Shown here in pieces: positions 21,549 through 31,524 of a stretch of DNA of 64,000 nucleotides. The notes beneath the pieces are model-generated. The model did no database searches and was not told the DNA's origin. It was given only the letters and a program-made list of their open reading frames with translations. Each line of letters opens with the position of its first letter. The first letter of the stretch is position 1. This DNA is from AP-15 sp963845735. Its GTDB lineage: Bacteria; Pseudomonadota; Alphaproteobacteria; ATCC43930; CGMCC-115725. Location: NCBI GenBank assembly GCA_963845735.1, contig CAWJTR010000001.1, positions 124,001 through 188,000 of the forward strand, given 5' to 3'. Position numbers and translations under genes: made by a program.

Positions 21549-22433
21549 CTATTCCGCAGCGCTGCGGGCGGGTGCGGCGGGACGGAACAGAGTGCGCCGC
21601 GCGTCCCACTCGTCGGCGCCGACGCGCTGGAACATCTCGCGCACGGTCATTTCCTTCGGCGGGACGGGATGGCGGTGGATTGCCTTCAGCTCGGTGAGCT
21701 TTTCTTCGCAAATGCCGACGACGCATTTCATCAGCAGGCCGGGCAGGATCGCGAGCTTGTAGCCCATAGCCTCGGCCTCGCGAAGGTCGAGGTCCGGCGT
21801 CTTGCCGCCATAGACGATGTTGAGCAGGCACGGACCTTTGACCAGGCGCGGGACTGCGGCAACTTCGTCGATGGTCTGCGGCGCCTCGACAAAGGCCATG
21901 TCGGCGCCGGCGGCGAGCGCCGCGTTCGCTCGCGCGATCGCTTCGTCGAACCCGGCGACGGCGCGCGAATCGGTGCGCGCGATAATCACGAAATCGAGGT
22001 CGCGGCGGGCCGCGGCAGCGGCGCGGATCTTCGCGAGCCAATCCTCGCGCGGCACGATCTCCTTGTCGTCGAGATGGCCGCATTTCTTCGGAAAGCCCTG
22101 GTCTTCGATATGGATGCCGGCGACCCCCGCGGTCTCGTATTCGCGCAACGTGCGAAAGACGTTGAGCTCGTTGCCGTAGCCGGTGTCGGCATCGGCAATC
22201 ACCGGCAGATCGACAGCCGCGGCGATGCGCCGGGCATTGCCGACCATCTCCGACATCGTCACCAAGCCAAAATCGGGATAGCCGAGCGTCGCCGCGGTGC
22301 CGGCGCCAGTCATGTAGACGGCGTCGAACCCGGCCTGCTCAATCAGTTTCGCCGTGATGCAGTCATAGGCGCCGGGCGCCACCACCATGCCATCCCGGTG
22401 CAGCAATTCGCGAAAGCGGCTCGCCTGGCTCAT
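21549..22433 (-). CDS. Isocitrate lyase/PEP phosphomutase superfamily enzyme
   Basis: A 294-residue TIM-barrel enzyme. It has the Mg-binding region VIADADTGYGN (residues 78-88), the IHIEDQ strand and the flexible-loop motif KKCGH (116-120), which distinguishes the C-C lyase and mutase members from inactive relatives. Candidates are methylisocitrate lyase-like, oxaloacetate hydrolase-like or carboxyphosphonoenolpyruvate mutase-like activity. The sequence alone does not decide. GGAGGGAAGAGA precedes ATG 22433. Confidence 0.88.
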   Translation of the reverse strand: MSQASRFRELLHRDGMVVAPGAYDCITAKLIEQAGFDAVYMTGAGTAATLGYPDFGLVTMSEMVGNARRIAAAVDLPVIADADTGYGNELNVFRTLREYETAGVAGIHIEDQGFPKKCGHLDDKEIVPREDWLAKIRAAAAARRDLDFVIIARTDSRAVAGFDEAIARANAALAAGADMAFVEAPQTIDEVAAVPRLVKGPCLLNIVYGGKTPDLDLREAEAMGYKLAILPGLLMKCVVGICEEKLTELKAIHRHPVPPKEMTVREMFQRVGADEWDARRTLFRPAAPARSAAE

Positions 22434-22589
22434 TCTCTTCCCTCCGCCTGGTCGGCGCCGGAAAGCTATGGCTCAAGCACACCTATCGTCCAGCCCAATC
22501 CGCAGCCGATCCCTCGATGAGCGCCGGAGCGCGGTTTTCCACCCGATGGGCGCCGCCATCCCAAGAAATGGGCGAAGCTTGCTCGCGGC

Positions 22590-22964
22590 CTAGTTTCTCG
22601 TCTGAAAGGTATAATTGCAACTCGGAGACACGATAGAGGCGGTAAGATTATTCCCTTGGATATGCCCCGTCATCCGTGCAAATCCCCGTCGCAAGCGGGC
22701 CGAGGCTTTGAAAACCCCATTTTCATTAATCCTCCCGCTTAATGTGGTGTCGAATCGCGGGACATATTGAAATCGAACTATACCGTTGGATATTGTCAGA
22801 GGGTAAATCGCCCCCAGCGGAGGCGGAGTGCAATCACCATTGATTACTTTCGTGAGGGTCAGTTCTCCCATGTACTGGCCGTCGAACTTAGCCGAACCCT
22901 GCGCCCACGCGACGCTCCCAAGCCCCGTGCCGAGCAGGAGGCCCAGCCCCAGCCATCTCAACAT
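22590..22964 (-). CDS. Secreted protein of unknown function
   Basis: Start ATG 22964 was chosen because GGGAGGATCGGA precedes it and because it gives a clean signal peptide (MLRWLGLGLLLGTGLGSVAWAQ, cleavage after AWA). The mature part of about 100 residues is mostly beta (QYMGELTLTKV, ISNGIVRFQYVP, TTLSGRINENGVFKAS) with two cysteines that could pair. Similar short periplasmic beta proteins are common in alphaproteobacteria. No function can be given. Confidence 0.75.
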   Translation of the reverse strand: MLRWLGLGLLLGTGLGSVAWAQGSAKFDGQYMGELTLTKVINGDCTPPPLGAIYPLTISNGIVRFQYVPRFDTTLSGRINENGVFKASARLRRGFARMTGHIQGNNLTASIVSPSCNYTFQTRN

Positions 22965-23225
22965 TCCGATCCTCCCGTTCAGGTTTCGCATCCGGGTTAC
23001 GACGAGCAAAGCTAGTGGGCGACTAGACTAATGCTGCGCGCCTCCTGTCGATCCGCAAGATGACAACCGACCTGGTCCCGCAGACGGGTAGGGGGAGGAG
23101 GAACGGTAATCCGCGCCTGCTGCGACAAATGCGTGGAGTAAGTTTCACGCGCAGCGCTGGCAGCATCCCTGACGCCGGATTCGTGCTCGACCTGCCGGGC
23201 TCGACCGGGCAGAGCGGCAAACGGC

Positions 23226-25976
23226 TCAAGCAATCGATTCCGCCAGAATCGGAGCGACAGGCGCAGGACGCGAGATACGAATGATCAGCTTCTCCGCCTC
23301 AACCACAAGGAAGAAAACGAAGCCACCGACGAATAGCCACGGCCAAACCCAGAGCGGGATCGCCTCGGTCTCGAAGAGAGTTTGGAACGGCGGCGCGTAG
23401 GTGAACAGGAGCTGCAGGATCACGACCGCGCCAATCCCCATCGCCAGATACTTGTTGCCGAGATGGGCCTTGAGAGACAGCGACGACTCCAGCTTGTACC
23501 GGCTGTTGAGCAGGTAGAAGATTTGACCGATCACCAGCGCGTTCACGGCGACCGCCCGGGCAAGCTCGTCGGACGCACCTTTCGACTTCATCCAGAAAAA
23601 CGCCCACAAGGTCAGTGCGAGCAATGCCAGTCCGACGAAGATGACGCGCCAGACCCCAAAGCCGTCCAATATCGGTCGGTCCACCGCGCGCGGTAGGCGC
23701 TGCATGACGTCGAGCTCGTGCGGCTCGAACGAGATCACGAGCCCGAGCGCCACCGACGTCACCATGTTGACCCAGAGGATCTGCGGCGCCGTGATCGGCG
23801 CAGTGAAGCCGACGAAGATGGCCACCATGATGACCAGCGCCTGGGCGACGTTCGTCGGCAGCATAAAGAGCATGGCCTTTTCGATGTTGTTGTAGACTGT
23901 GCGCCCTTCTTTGACCGCGGCGGTGATGGAGGCGAAGTTGTCGTCGGCCAGCACCATCTCGGCCGCTTCCTTGGTAACCTCGGTACCCTTGATCCCCATC
24001 GCGACGCCAACGTCGGCCTTTTTGAGGGACGGCGCGTCGTTCACCCCGTCGCCGGTCATCGCTACAATCTGTTTGTTGGCCTGAATCGCCTTGACCAGGC
24101 GAAGCTTGTGCTCCGGGCTCGCCCGCGCGAAGACGTCGACGTCGCGGACCCGCTCCTGCAGTGTCGCAGTATCCATCTCCTCGATCTCCGCCCCGGTGAT
24201 CGCCGTTTTCCCGTCGCCTATTCCGAGCATCCTGGCGATGGCGGCCGCGGTGATCTTGTGATCCCCGGTAATCATCGTCACCCGGATGCCGCCGGTATGG
24301 CACTCGGTCACGGCCTCGATCGCTTCCGTCCGCGGCGGATCGAGCAACCCGATCAGGCCGAGCAAAACCAGGTTCTTCGGCAGATCCGCAGGACCAAGGT
24401 TCCCGGCGTCGACCCTCGGATCTTCTAACCATGCCAAGGCCAGCACGCGCTCGCCCTGAGCCGCCAGCTCGTCCGACGCCGCCTCGAAATGCTGGCGGTC
24501 GATGGGCGCCGGCTGCCCCCCACCGGTGGCCTGCCGGTCGCAGTGCTCGAGAATCACCTCGGGCGCCCCCTTGACCAAGAGAAACTGCTTGCCGGCATCA
24601 TCTTTGTGCAATGTCGCCATGAAGCGGTGTTCCGATTCGAACGGGATCGCATCGAGCCGAGGATAGGCTGTCTGCTCGGCTTGCCGTTCGAGACCAAGCT
24701 TGTTGCCAAACGGGTAGAGGGCCCCTTCGGTCGGATCGCCTTCAACCTTCCAGGCTCCTTCTTCCCCGTGGATCTCTGCATCGTTGCAGAGCATGGAGAC
24801 GCGCCCCATGAGCCCGAGGACCCTGTCCTCCCCTGCCGGTACCCCGTCCTTCAGCACCTCGCCTTCGGGTGCGTAGCCTTGGCCGGTGACCTTGTAGGCT
24901 GAATCGGCAGTGACAGCCGACACCACCATCATCTCCATCAAGGTCAGCGTGCCCGTCTTGTCGGAGCAGATCCGCGAGACCGAGCCCAGGGTTTCCACGG
25001 CAGGCAGCCGCCGGATGATGGCGTTGCGCTGGGCCATGCGCTGTACGCCGATCGCCAGAGTGACGGTGATCAGCGCCGGCAGCCCTTCCGGAATCACTGA
25101 CACGGCGATGCTGACCACCGCCTGGAAAATGGCAATGAAGTCCATGCCCCGGACCCATCTGCCATACGCGAACACGATCGCCGCCACCACGGCGATGACG
25201 GCAGTGATCGCGTAGCCGAACTTCTTGATCTGGCGCAGCAACGGCGTGTCGAGCGCGCTGACCCCGGCCATTAACTGGTTGATGCGTCCCAGCTCGGTCT
25301 GGCTTCCGGTGGCGACGACAACACCCTTGCCGCGCCCGGACGAGACCAGCGTTCCGGAGAAAGCCATCCCTTCGCGATCTCCGACCGTCGCCCTCTCCGC
25401 CACGGCGGCGGTGGTCTTGTCGATAGGCACCGATTCCCCCGTTAGTGCCGCTTCTTCGGTGCGGAGGTTCTTTACATCGACAAGGCGCAAATCGGCGGGG
25501 ATGCGATCGCCTGATTCGAGCAACACGACGTCCCCGGGCACGAGCTCCTCGGCCGGGATCAGGCGGGTCTCGCGGCTACGGATGGTCCTCGCCTCTGCCG
25601 AAAGCATATTGCGGATCGAATCCAACGCCTTCTCGGCCTTCCCCTCCTGGAAGAACCCGAGCAGGGCGTTGATGATCACGACACCCAGGATGACTGCAGC
25701 GTCCAGCCACAGACCCACCATCAGCTTTACAAAGCCGGCGCCGAGCAGGACATACACCAGCACGTTGTTGAGCTGGGCGAAGAACCGCACGACCGGCCCC
25801 CGCTTCTTACCCTCCGGCAGGCGGTTGGGACCGTATTGGGAAATGCGCCGGGAAGCCTCGCCCGCGTCCAGCCCGTTTGCCAGGTCGGTCTTCAGCCTGC
25901 CGATCACTTCATCCGCCGGGACGGCATGCCAGGCTATCGCTTCAGAGCCCGGACTGCCGCGGACTGCCTCGGACAT
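23226..25976 (-). CDS. P2A-type cation-translocating ATPase (Ca2+/Mn2+-ATPase-like)
   Basis: A 916-residue intact P-type ATPase: cation-ATPase N domain (residues 10-80), actuator motif LTGES (178-182), ion-binding M4 PEGLP (296-300), phosphorylation site DKTGTLT (339-345) and hinge MTGDGVNDAPS. A six-helix C-terminal region closes it. PEGLP and the N domain place it with the SERCA/PMR1/PacL group, so Ca2+ or Mn2+ export is likely, H+/Na+ possible. GGGAGGATGCATT precedes ATG 25976. It is the last gene of the phosphate/polyphosphate operon. Confidence 0.93.
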   Translation of the reverse strand: MSEAVRGSPGSEAIAWHAVPADEVIGRLKTDLANGLDAGEASRRISQYGPNRLPEGKKRGPVVRFFAQLNNVLVYVLLGAGFVKLMVGLWLDAAVILGVVIINALLGFFQEGKAEKALDSIRNMLSAEARTIRSRETRLIPAEELVPGDVVLLESGDRIPADLRLVDVKNLRTEEAALTGESVPIDKTTAAVAERATVGDREGMAFSGTLVSSGRGKGVVVATGSQTELGRINQLMAGVSALDTPLLRQIKKFGYAITAVIAVVAAIVFAYGRWVRGMDFIAIFQAVVSIAVSVIPEGLPALITVTLAIGVQRMAQRNAIIRRLPAVETLGSVSRICSDKTGTLTLMEMMVVSAVTADSAYKVTGQGYAPEGEVLKDGVPAGEDRVLGLMGRVSMLCNDAEIHGEEGAWKVEGDPTEGALYPFGNKLGLERQAEQTAYPRLDAIPFESEHRFMATLHKDDAGKQFLLVKGAPEVILEHCDRQATGGGQPAPIDRQHFEAASDELAAQGERVLALAWLEDPRVDAGNLGPADLPKNLVLLGLIGLLDPPRTEAIEAVTECHTGGIRVTMITGDHKITAAAIARMLGIGDGKTAITGAEIEEMDTATLQERVRDVDVFARASPEHKLRLVKAIQANKQIVAMTGDGVNDAPSLKKADVGVAMGIKGTEVTKEAAEMVLADDNFASITAAVKEGRTVYNNIEKAMLFMLPTNVAQALVIMVAIFVGFTAPITAPQILWVNMVTSVALGLVISFEPHELDVMQRLPRAVDRPILDGFGVWRVIFVGLALLALTLWAFFWMKSKGASDELARAVAVNALVIGQIFYLLNSRYKLESSLSLKAHLGNKYLAMGIGAVVILQLLFTYAPPFQTLFETEAIPLWVWPWLFVGGFVFFLVVEAEKLIIRISRPAPVAPILAESIA

Positions 25977-26006
25977 AATGCATCCTCCCTCGCTTTCCGC
26001 CCTGCC

Positions 26007-26801
26007 TCACTCGCTCTCCGCGACAAACTGCATACCTTTGAGAGTCGCCCGATCGTCGTAGGCGTCGTCCATCACGCGGTCGGGCAGCTTCACCTTCTTC
26101 TGCGGCACCTTTTTATAGGGTATGAGACCAAGAAGGTGGCGAATGCAATTGAGGCGTGCCTGCCGCTTGTCGTCAGAGCGGACAATGTACCATGGCGCAA
26201 ATTTCGTGTTGGTAGCCTCGAACATCATGTCGCGCGCCCGCGAATAATCGAACCATTTGGTTCGCGAGCACAAATCCGTCGGGCTCAGCTTCCACTGGCG
26301 CAGCGGATCATTGATGCGTGCCTCGAACCGCCGCTTCTGCTCCTCATCGCCCACCTCCAGCCAATATTTGATCAACAGGATGCCATCGTCGACGATGAAC
26401 AGTTCGAATTCAGGGCAGACCTTGAGGAAGCGGCGATGCTGCGGTTCCGTGCAGAAGCCCATGACGTGCTCGACGCCGGCCCGGTTGTACCAGCTGCGGT
26501 CGAAGATCACGATCTCACCCGCGGTTGGAAGGTGTGCTACGTAGCGCTGCAAATACAATTGCCCCTTCTCTCGATCCGACGGCGCCGGCAGCGCGACGAC
26601 GCGGAACACGCGCGGACTGACCCGCTCGGTGATGGCCTTGATCGTCCCGCCCTTGCCGGCCGCGTCGCGGCCTTCGAAGACCACGACGACGCGCAAGCCC
26701 TCGTGTTTGACCCAGTCCTGCAGCGCGCAGAGTTCTACCTGGAGCTTGCGCAGCGCCTTTTCGTATTCCTTGCGCTTAATCGGCTTTTCGATTGTGCTCA
26801 T
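26007..26801 (-). CDS. ppk2: Polyphosphate kinase 2 (PPK2)
   Basis: A 264-residue class-I-like PPK2: Walker A FEGRDAAGKGG (42-52), lid-region PSDREKGQLYLQRYV and Walker B VIFDRSWYNRAGVEHV (98-113). PPK2 moves phosphate between polyphosphate and nucleotides, usually making ATP or GTP from polyphosphate. GAGGAAGGTCG precedes ATG 26801. Start and upstream stop overlap (ATGA), so it is coupled to the Na/Pi transporter gene; the ATPase follows after 30 bp. Confidence 0.95.
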   Translation of the reverse strand: MSTIEKPIKRKEYEKALRKLQVELCALQDWVKHEGLRVVVVFEGRDAAGKGGTIKAITERVSPRVFRVVALPAPSDREKGQLYLQRYVAHLPTAGEIVIFDRSWYNRAGVEHVMGFCTEPQHRRFLKVCPEFELFIVDDGILLIKYWLEVGDEEQKRRFEARINDPLRQWKLSPTDLCSRTKWFDYSRARDMMFEATNTKFAPWYIVRSDDKRQARLNCIRHLLGLIPYKKVPQKKVKLPDRVMDDAYDDRATLKGMQFVAESE

Positions 26802-28414
26802 CGACCTTCCTCCCCGCTAAGATGCGCATTATCGACGGGGTGTCGCCTGTTGCCCGAGGCAATTCTCAGCGACTCGGCTAGACGCCATGCGTGGTAGAGG
26901 GCGCCATCCGCCCAGAGGAGCGCGTCAAGATCTGCCCGGGCCGTCACCGCTGGAGTTCGTTGCAGGGCAACGTCTTCCAGAATTTTATCGCGGCCGGTAT
27001 CGCGCTCGTCATTAAGCCGTTGCGATGCCTTTTCGAGCGCATTGAACACGGTCAGGTCCGATGGCGCTGCGGGGTCCTTTGTGGCGTCGAGCCACACTGC
27101 AAGCGCCCGCGCGCCAGCATCGTAGCCAGCCGGGGGCCGCCAGCCGCTGCGGACCGGTGGAATCTGCGTCAGGTCGTTATGAAGTCGCGTGAGATGATCC
27201 AGAGCGTGCGAAAGCCGGATGAGACGGGGTTCGAATGTACCCAGATCGGTGGTTTCAAGCGAAAGCGACTCCATGAAGTGCTCGATCTGCCGAACCGCAT
27301 CTGTCGGCGGGTCGTACTGGACGAATTCACCGGCAAGCCGGCGGCGAACCGCATCGATGGAGCCATGCGCGACCTCCAAAATCGCCCGCCAGGCGGCTTC
27401 AAGCGCTACACCTCCTCCCGCCTCGGCGAGGGTTGACTCGAGATGGGCAACGGCAAACTCGGCGCCCTTTCCAGAGATCCTGACGATGAGACGCGAGAAA
27501 CTGTCGAGCCACGGAAAGAACGCGGCAACCCCGACAAATTTGAAGATGCTGCTGAATGCCGCCAGGGCCAACACTCCCTGGGGATCATCCAGTTGCGAAC
27601 CCACCCAGCCTGCCGCCGCCGTCATCGGCCGGAGCAGCAGAATCCCAAGAATGCCGACTCCCACATTGTAGATAATGTGCGCCAGCGCCGCTCGCCGCAC
27701 CGCCAGCCCAGCGCCGATCGCCACCAACGCACTCGTCGCCGCGGTCCCAACACTCTGTCCAACGATCATCGCGCAAGCTTGGTCAAACGTCAGCGAACCC
27801 GCGTGCAGTGCCACAAGTGTGGTCGCCGCGGCTGCACTCGAGCTCTGCATGACAATCGACATCAGGATCCCGATTCCGGCGAGAATCCACTGCCAGCCGA
27901 AACCGTTCCCACCAACGGCATCGAGGTTCCACGAAATGCCTTCCATTCCGGTCTGGAGATATTCGATCCCGAAGAAAAGCAGTCCGAAGCCGGCGAGGAT
28001 CGCTCCCAGCGATCGCGTTCGGCCTTTGGCGATCAGCCAGAGAAAGGCGCCGATGCCAAGCATTGGCATAGCAAAGGCAGAAACGCTCACACGGAAACCA
28101 AAGATCGCGACAAGCCATGGCGTAGAGGTCGTGCCGAAAGTCGCGCCGACGATGACCCCAACCGCCTGCGAGAAGGTGACCAATCCGGCGCTGACGAAAC
28201 CGATGACGGTGAGCGTCGTCGCGGTCGAGGACTGGATCGCTACCGTAAACAGCGCGCCAGACACAACCGCGCTCAAGCGGCCGCCGACGAGCGTCTGTAG
28301 CGCGCGGCGCAGCGAGTCGCCCGCGAGGCCCTTCAGACCCTCCGTGAGGTGGTGGATCCCAAGCAGAAACAAGCCGAGCCCGCCCACCAGCGTGACAGCG
28401 GAGGAAGGGTTCAT
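26798..28414 (-). CDS. Na+/phosphate cotransporter, NaPi-II family, with PhoU-like C-terminus
   Basis: A 538-residue protein. Residues 1 to about 300 are hydrophobic with the duplicated QSS motifs of the NaPi-II family (VAIQSSTATTLTVIGF and IVMQSSSAAAATTLVAL), the substrate-binding repeats. The last 220 residues are helical and PhoU-like. It imports phosphate at the inner membrane. It is the first gene of a three-gene operon with PPK2 and the P-type ATPase. Confidence 0.92.
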   Translation of the reverse strand: MNPSSAVTLVGGLGLFLLGIHHLTEGLKGLAGDSLRRALQTLVGGRLSAVVSGALFTVAIQSSTATTLTVIGFVSAGLVTFSQAVGVIVGATFGTTSTPWLVAIFGFRVSVSAFAMPMLGIGAFLWLIAKGRTRSLGAILAGFGLLFFGIEYLQTGMEGISWNLDAVGGNGFGWQWILAGIGILMSIVMQSSSAAAATTLVALHAGSLTFDQACAMIVGQSVGTAATSALVAIGAGLAVRRAALAHIIYNVGVGILGILLLRPMTAAAGWVGSQLDDPQGVLALAAFSSIFKFVGVAAFFPWLDSFSRLIVRISGKGAEFAVAHLESTLAEAGGGVALEAAWRAILEVAHGSIDAVRRRLAGEFVQYDPPTDAVRQIEHFMESLSLETTDLGTFEPRLIRLSHALDHLTRLHNDLTQIPPVRSGWRPPAGYDAGARALAVWLDATKDPAAPSDLTVFNALEKASQRLNDERDTGRDKILEDVALQRTPAVTARADLDALLWADGALYHAWRLAESLRIASGNRRHPVDNAHLSGEEGR

Positions 28415-28623
28415 CGGCTATTTTTACTATGGCGCGACGTTGAACACAATCTGCGCCCGGCTACGCCGGTCCATCTCTCGCGCTCTTACAGCACCCAGCA
28501 GGTGACGTGGTTCAACCGCCTCCCGCTTGTCGAGCGGCTACGCCGCAGCGGGGGCGGGAGGACTGGTGCCGCCCGCGCGCAATGCTGTTTGGCTAGCGCG
28601 CGATGCACCGATCAGCGCGGCGT

Positions 28624-28956
28624 TTAATGGTTCGGTCCTCCCGAGGTCCCCTTTCCGCCGACCGACATCCGGTTCATCGTGGTTGGGTTGGCGCCCTGTA
28701 ATTGGGACAACTCCTGGCGGTTCAGCTGGTCAGCTTGACTACCGGCAGACGACTTCCCCGCCGACTGGACGGCGTGGCGCCGGTGATGCGCGCGCGCCCC
28801 TGAGCCTCTCTCCGACGTCGCGCTCCCTCCGGCTGGCATACGGTTCATGGATTGCACTGGCGCAGGGGCCGGGGCTGGAGCCGGATTTTGCGCCCACACT
28901 GGCGCGGCAGTCGCGAGCGCGGCTGCGACCGCAACGCCGGTCAAGAGATGCTTCAT
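28624..28956 (-). CDS. Small secreted low-complexity protein
   Basis: A 110-residue product from ATG 28956, chosen because GGGGAGGACTACACC precedes it; it opens with a signal peptide (KHLLTGVAVAAALATAAPVWA). The mature part is Ala/Pro-rich, then Ser/Gly/Arg/His-rich, with a twice-seen motif MNRMPAGG and MNRMSVGG. Probably a small periplasmic protein. Function unknown. Confidence 0.65.
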   Translation of the reverse strand: MKHLLTGVAVAAALATAAPVWAQNPAPAPAPAPVQSMNRMPAGGSATSERGSGARAHHRRHAVQSAGKSSAGSQADQLNRQELSQLQGANPTTMNRMSVGGKGTSGGPNH

Positions 28957-29403
28957 GGTGTAGTCCTCCCCATAGATTTCGCCCTCAACACGGACACGCC
29001 ATATCCCATCTATCCTAACGGTAAAACAGGGCGGTCGCAACCCGACTAATTACGTGCATCGCCGCCGATGCCCGGACCGTCGCTGTTTTTTACGCGAGCG
29101 CGACCGTAGCGGGCCTAGCGAGCGTCCTGACAGCGATTTTTGCTGTGAATTCGGCAAAACGATCAAATCGATGATTGGTTAACCCTCATAAGATGATAAA
29201 TATTAACTATATCTTATAATAGTTGCTATTTACATCCTTATTACATATGTCGGCTAATTTCTTCTAGGGGATGTTTTCGTGCGGGAATGGATCGCGCGCC
29301 CTTCAGCTGAACCGATTACCGGTTGCGGACCCACTCTCGGGTATGCCGGATCCGCTGAGACCGCCGTCTTGGCGGCTGCCTCACCGATTATGGCGGGCCG
29401 CTG
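28957..29403. other. Gene-free gap with an AT-rich island
   Basis: No coding frame with family-like content was found. Bases 29150-29270 are strikingly AT-rich for this genome and include TTATAATAG around 29214-29222, which could act as a -10 element for the plus-strand gene at 29404. The island may also mark a boundary of imported DNA. Nothing else is visible. Confidence 0.5.
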
Positions 29404-30625
29404 ATGGACCCTTGCACCGGCATCGACTCGCGCGAGGCCCTGGCTTCGGGTTCTCTCGAGCAAGCTTCGGGGATGGGGCGCGCCGGCTCGGCCCCGCCTG
29501 AGTGGTATGATGCGACTTGGAACCCGACCGGTGGCTGCTCTCCGGTAAGCCCGGGATGTGACCATTGCGAAGCGTTGCTGACGGTGTCGAAGCTCGCGCG
29601 TATCGGGGGCAAGGGCGGCGCGCGCTATACCGGGCTGACCGCGATGGGGCGGTCCGGCTTGCAATGGACCGGAGAGATCCGCCTGCGAGCCGACGTGTCG
29701 GTCTGGCCGGTTCTGCAGCGCACTCCGCGACGTATCCTAATTGATTCGTTGGCAGATCTGTTCCGCGAGAAGCTGGCGGTCGAGACCATCGATGCGCTGC
29801 ATGCCGTGATCGCGATCGCGCATTGGCACCGGTTCCTGGTGTTGACCAAGCGCGCCGACCGTATGCGCGCCTATTACGCCGATCCGCAGACGCCATATCG
29901 GATCGCTGTTGCGATCGACTCTCTGGCAGCGACAGTTCTACCGAGCCTGGGGCCGCATCCGAGTTCCGGCGGAGAGGGCACTGTTCCGGCGTCGGGGGTT
30001 ACCCGCACACGGAGCGCCGGCGTGCGCCAGCTGTGGGCGGTCGGGCTGTCCCGAGTCATCCGTCAGCCCCCCGACCCGCTGAGCGGCAAGCCGAGCCCGA
30101 TCGCGCTCGACCCGTGGCCATTGCCCAATCTGTGGCCGGGCGTCTCGGTCGAGGATCAGGATCGGATCGGCCGCATCAGTGATTTGCTGCAGATGCCGGC
30201 CTCACAACGCTGGGCGTGCTTTTGAACCGTTGCTCGGTCCGGTTCGCCCCGATGCCGTGCCCGTCGGCGAGGGTTATGTCGACGCGCTTCTTGGCGGCTG
30301 CTATCGGCTCGACGGTCGGGGTCGTAGGATGCCGATCTCCGGGCCGGCGTGGCGGCCGCTCGATTGGGTCGTCGGCGGCGGTGAAATCGGCCCCGGTGCT
30401 CGACCATCGGATCCCGATTGGGTGCGCGGACTGCGCGATGGCTGTGTAGCCGCCGGGCTGCCTTTCCTGTTCAAGCAATGGGGCGAGTGGGCGCCGGCCC
30501 CAGACGACGGGTTCGGCCACAGGATGGTGCGCCTTGGGCGTCGCGTCGCGGGCCGTCTGGTCGACGGTCGCTCTTGGGACGAGCTACCATCGGCTCTGCA
30601 GAGGGGCGCCGCCAGGCAGCGCTGA
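29404..30625 (+). pseudogene. DUF5131 (phage Gp37/Gp68) family protein, frame broken once
   Basis: Matches the family hallmark YDATWNPTGGCSPVSPGCDHC, with three cysteines placed like a metal or Fe-S site; here the usual Tyr after the last Cys is Glu. Further on are the RFLVLTKRADRM strand and the WPGVSVEDQ box. The reading continues one frame over at FEPLLGPV, then WVVGGGEIGPGARPSDPDWVRGLRD and FLFKQWGEWAP, near 30205-30225. Family members are common in phages and plasmids and are of unknown biochemical function. A nonconserved insert (about residues 175-210) separates the halves. Start uncertain; ATG 29473 is an alternative. Confidence 0.75.
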
Positions 30626-30658
30626 ACCGTCGCGGCGAGACCTGCCCGATCTTGTGTC

Positions 30659-31489
30659 ATGATGGTGCGCCATGGGTATCCGCGCACAAAGGATCGGAGG
30701 GCAAAAATCGGCATCGGCGCTTTCGTGGCGGTGGCGGCGCACGCCGCTCGCAACAAGTGCTTCGGGCTGGCGTTCCTCACACTGTTCGCCTTGCCGGTTT
30801 TGGTGAGCGGCTGCGTGTTTGGCCGATCGGCTGCAGTCCCGTGGTATATGGCGCGCCGCGATCCGACCGGGCTCGCGCCCGATCCGGCGGCGACGCCCGA
30901 CGGCGTGATCCAAGTCTATGCCGCCCGGGCGGTTTCATGGCGCGGTGTCTTTTCGGTTCACACCTGGATCATCGTTAAGCCCGCTGGCGCGGCGCGCTAT
31001 TCGCGTTATGAAGTGCTGGGCTTTGGCGTCGCGAACGGCGCGCCGTCGGTTCGCCTCGACCGCACCGGGCCGGACAATTACTGGTTCGGCGCACGCCCGG
31101 CAGTAATACTCGACCGCCGCGGGCCGGGTCTCGACCCGGTTATCGACGAAATTCGCCAGGCCGTGGCCAGCTACCCCTACCCGCATGAATACCGCGCCTG
31201 GCCCGGCCCCAACAGCAACACTTTCACCGCCTATGTCGCCCGTCGAGTGCCAGAGCTAAGGCTGGCGTTGCCGGCCAACGCGGTCGGCAAGGATTTTCTG
31301 CCGGGCGGCGCCGTCTTTGGCGCGGCGCCGAGCGGCACCGGGGTTCAGGTCTCGCTATTCGGCCTCGCCGGTCTGCTCGTCGCGGTGAGGGAGGGGATCG
31401 AGTTCAATTTCCTCGGCCTCAATATCGGCATCGATTTTCTCACGCTGGGGCTGAAGTTGCCGGGAGTTGGGCGTCTCGGGTTCTCATGA
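30659..31489 (+). CDS. DUF3750 family lipoprotein
   Basis: A 276-residue protein with a hydrophobic segment (FGLAFLTLFALPVLVSGC) ending in a lipobox whose Cys52 would be lipidated. The basic leader is long, so the true start may be further in. The mature domain has VFSVHTWIIVKPAG, YRAWPGPNSNTFTAYV and LPANAVGKDFLPGG, typical of DUF3750. The conserved His and Asn-Thr pattern resembles a papain-like or NlpC-like layout, but no activity is known. Confidence 0.75.
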   Translation: MMVRHGYPRTKDRRAKIGIGAFVAVAAHAARNKCFGLAFLTLFALPVLVSGCVFGRSAAVPWYMARRDPTGLAPDPAATPDGVIQVYAARAVSWRGVFSVHTWIIVKPAGAARYSRYEVLGFGVANGAPSVRLDRTGPDNYWFGARPAVILDRRGPGLDPVIDEIRQAVASYPYPHEYRAWPGPNSNTFTAYVARRVPELRLALPANAVGKDFLPGGAVFGAAPSGTGVQVSLFGLAGLLVAVREGIEFNFLGLNIGIDFLTLGLKLPGVGRLGFS

Positions 31490-31524
31490 CCGGGCGGGAG
31501 CAGGGTTCCCGTCGCCCACCGCCA

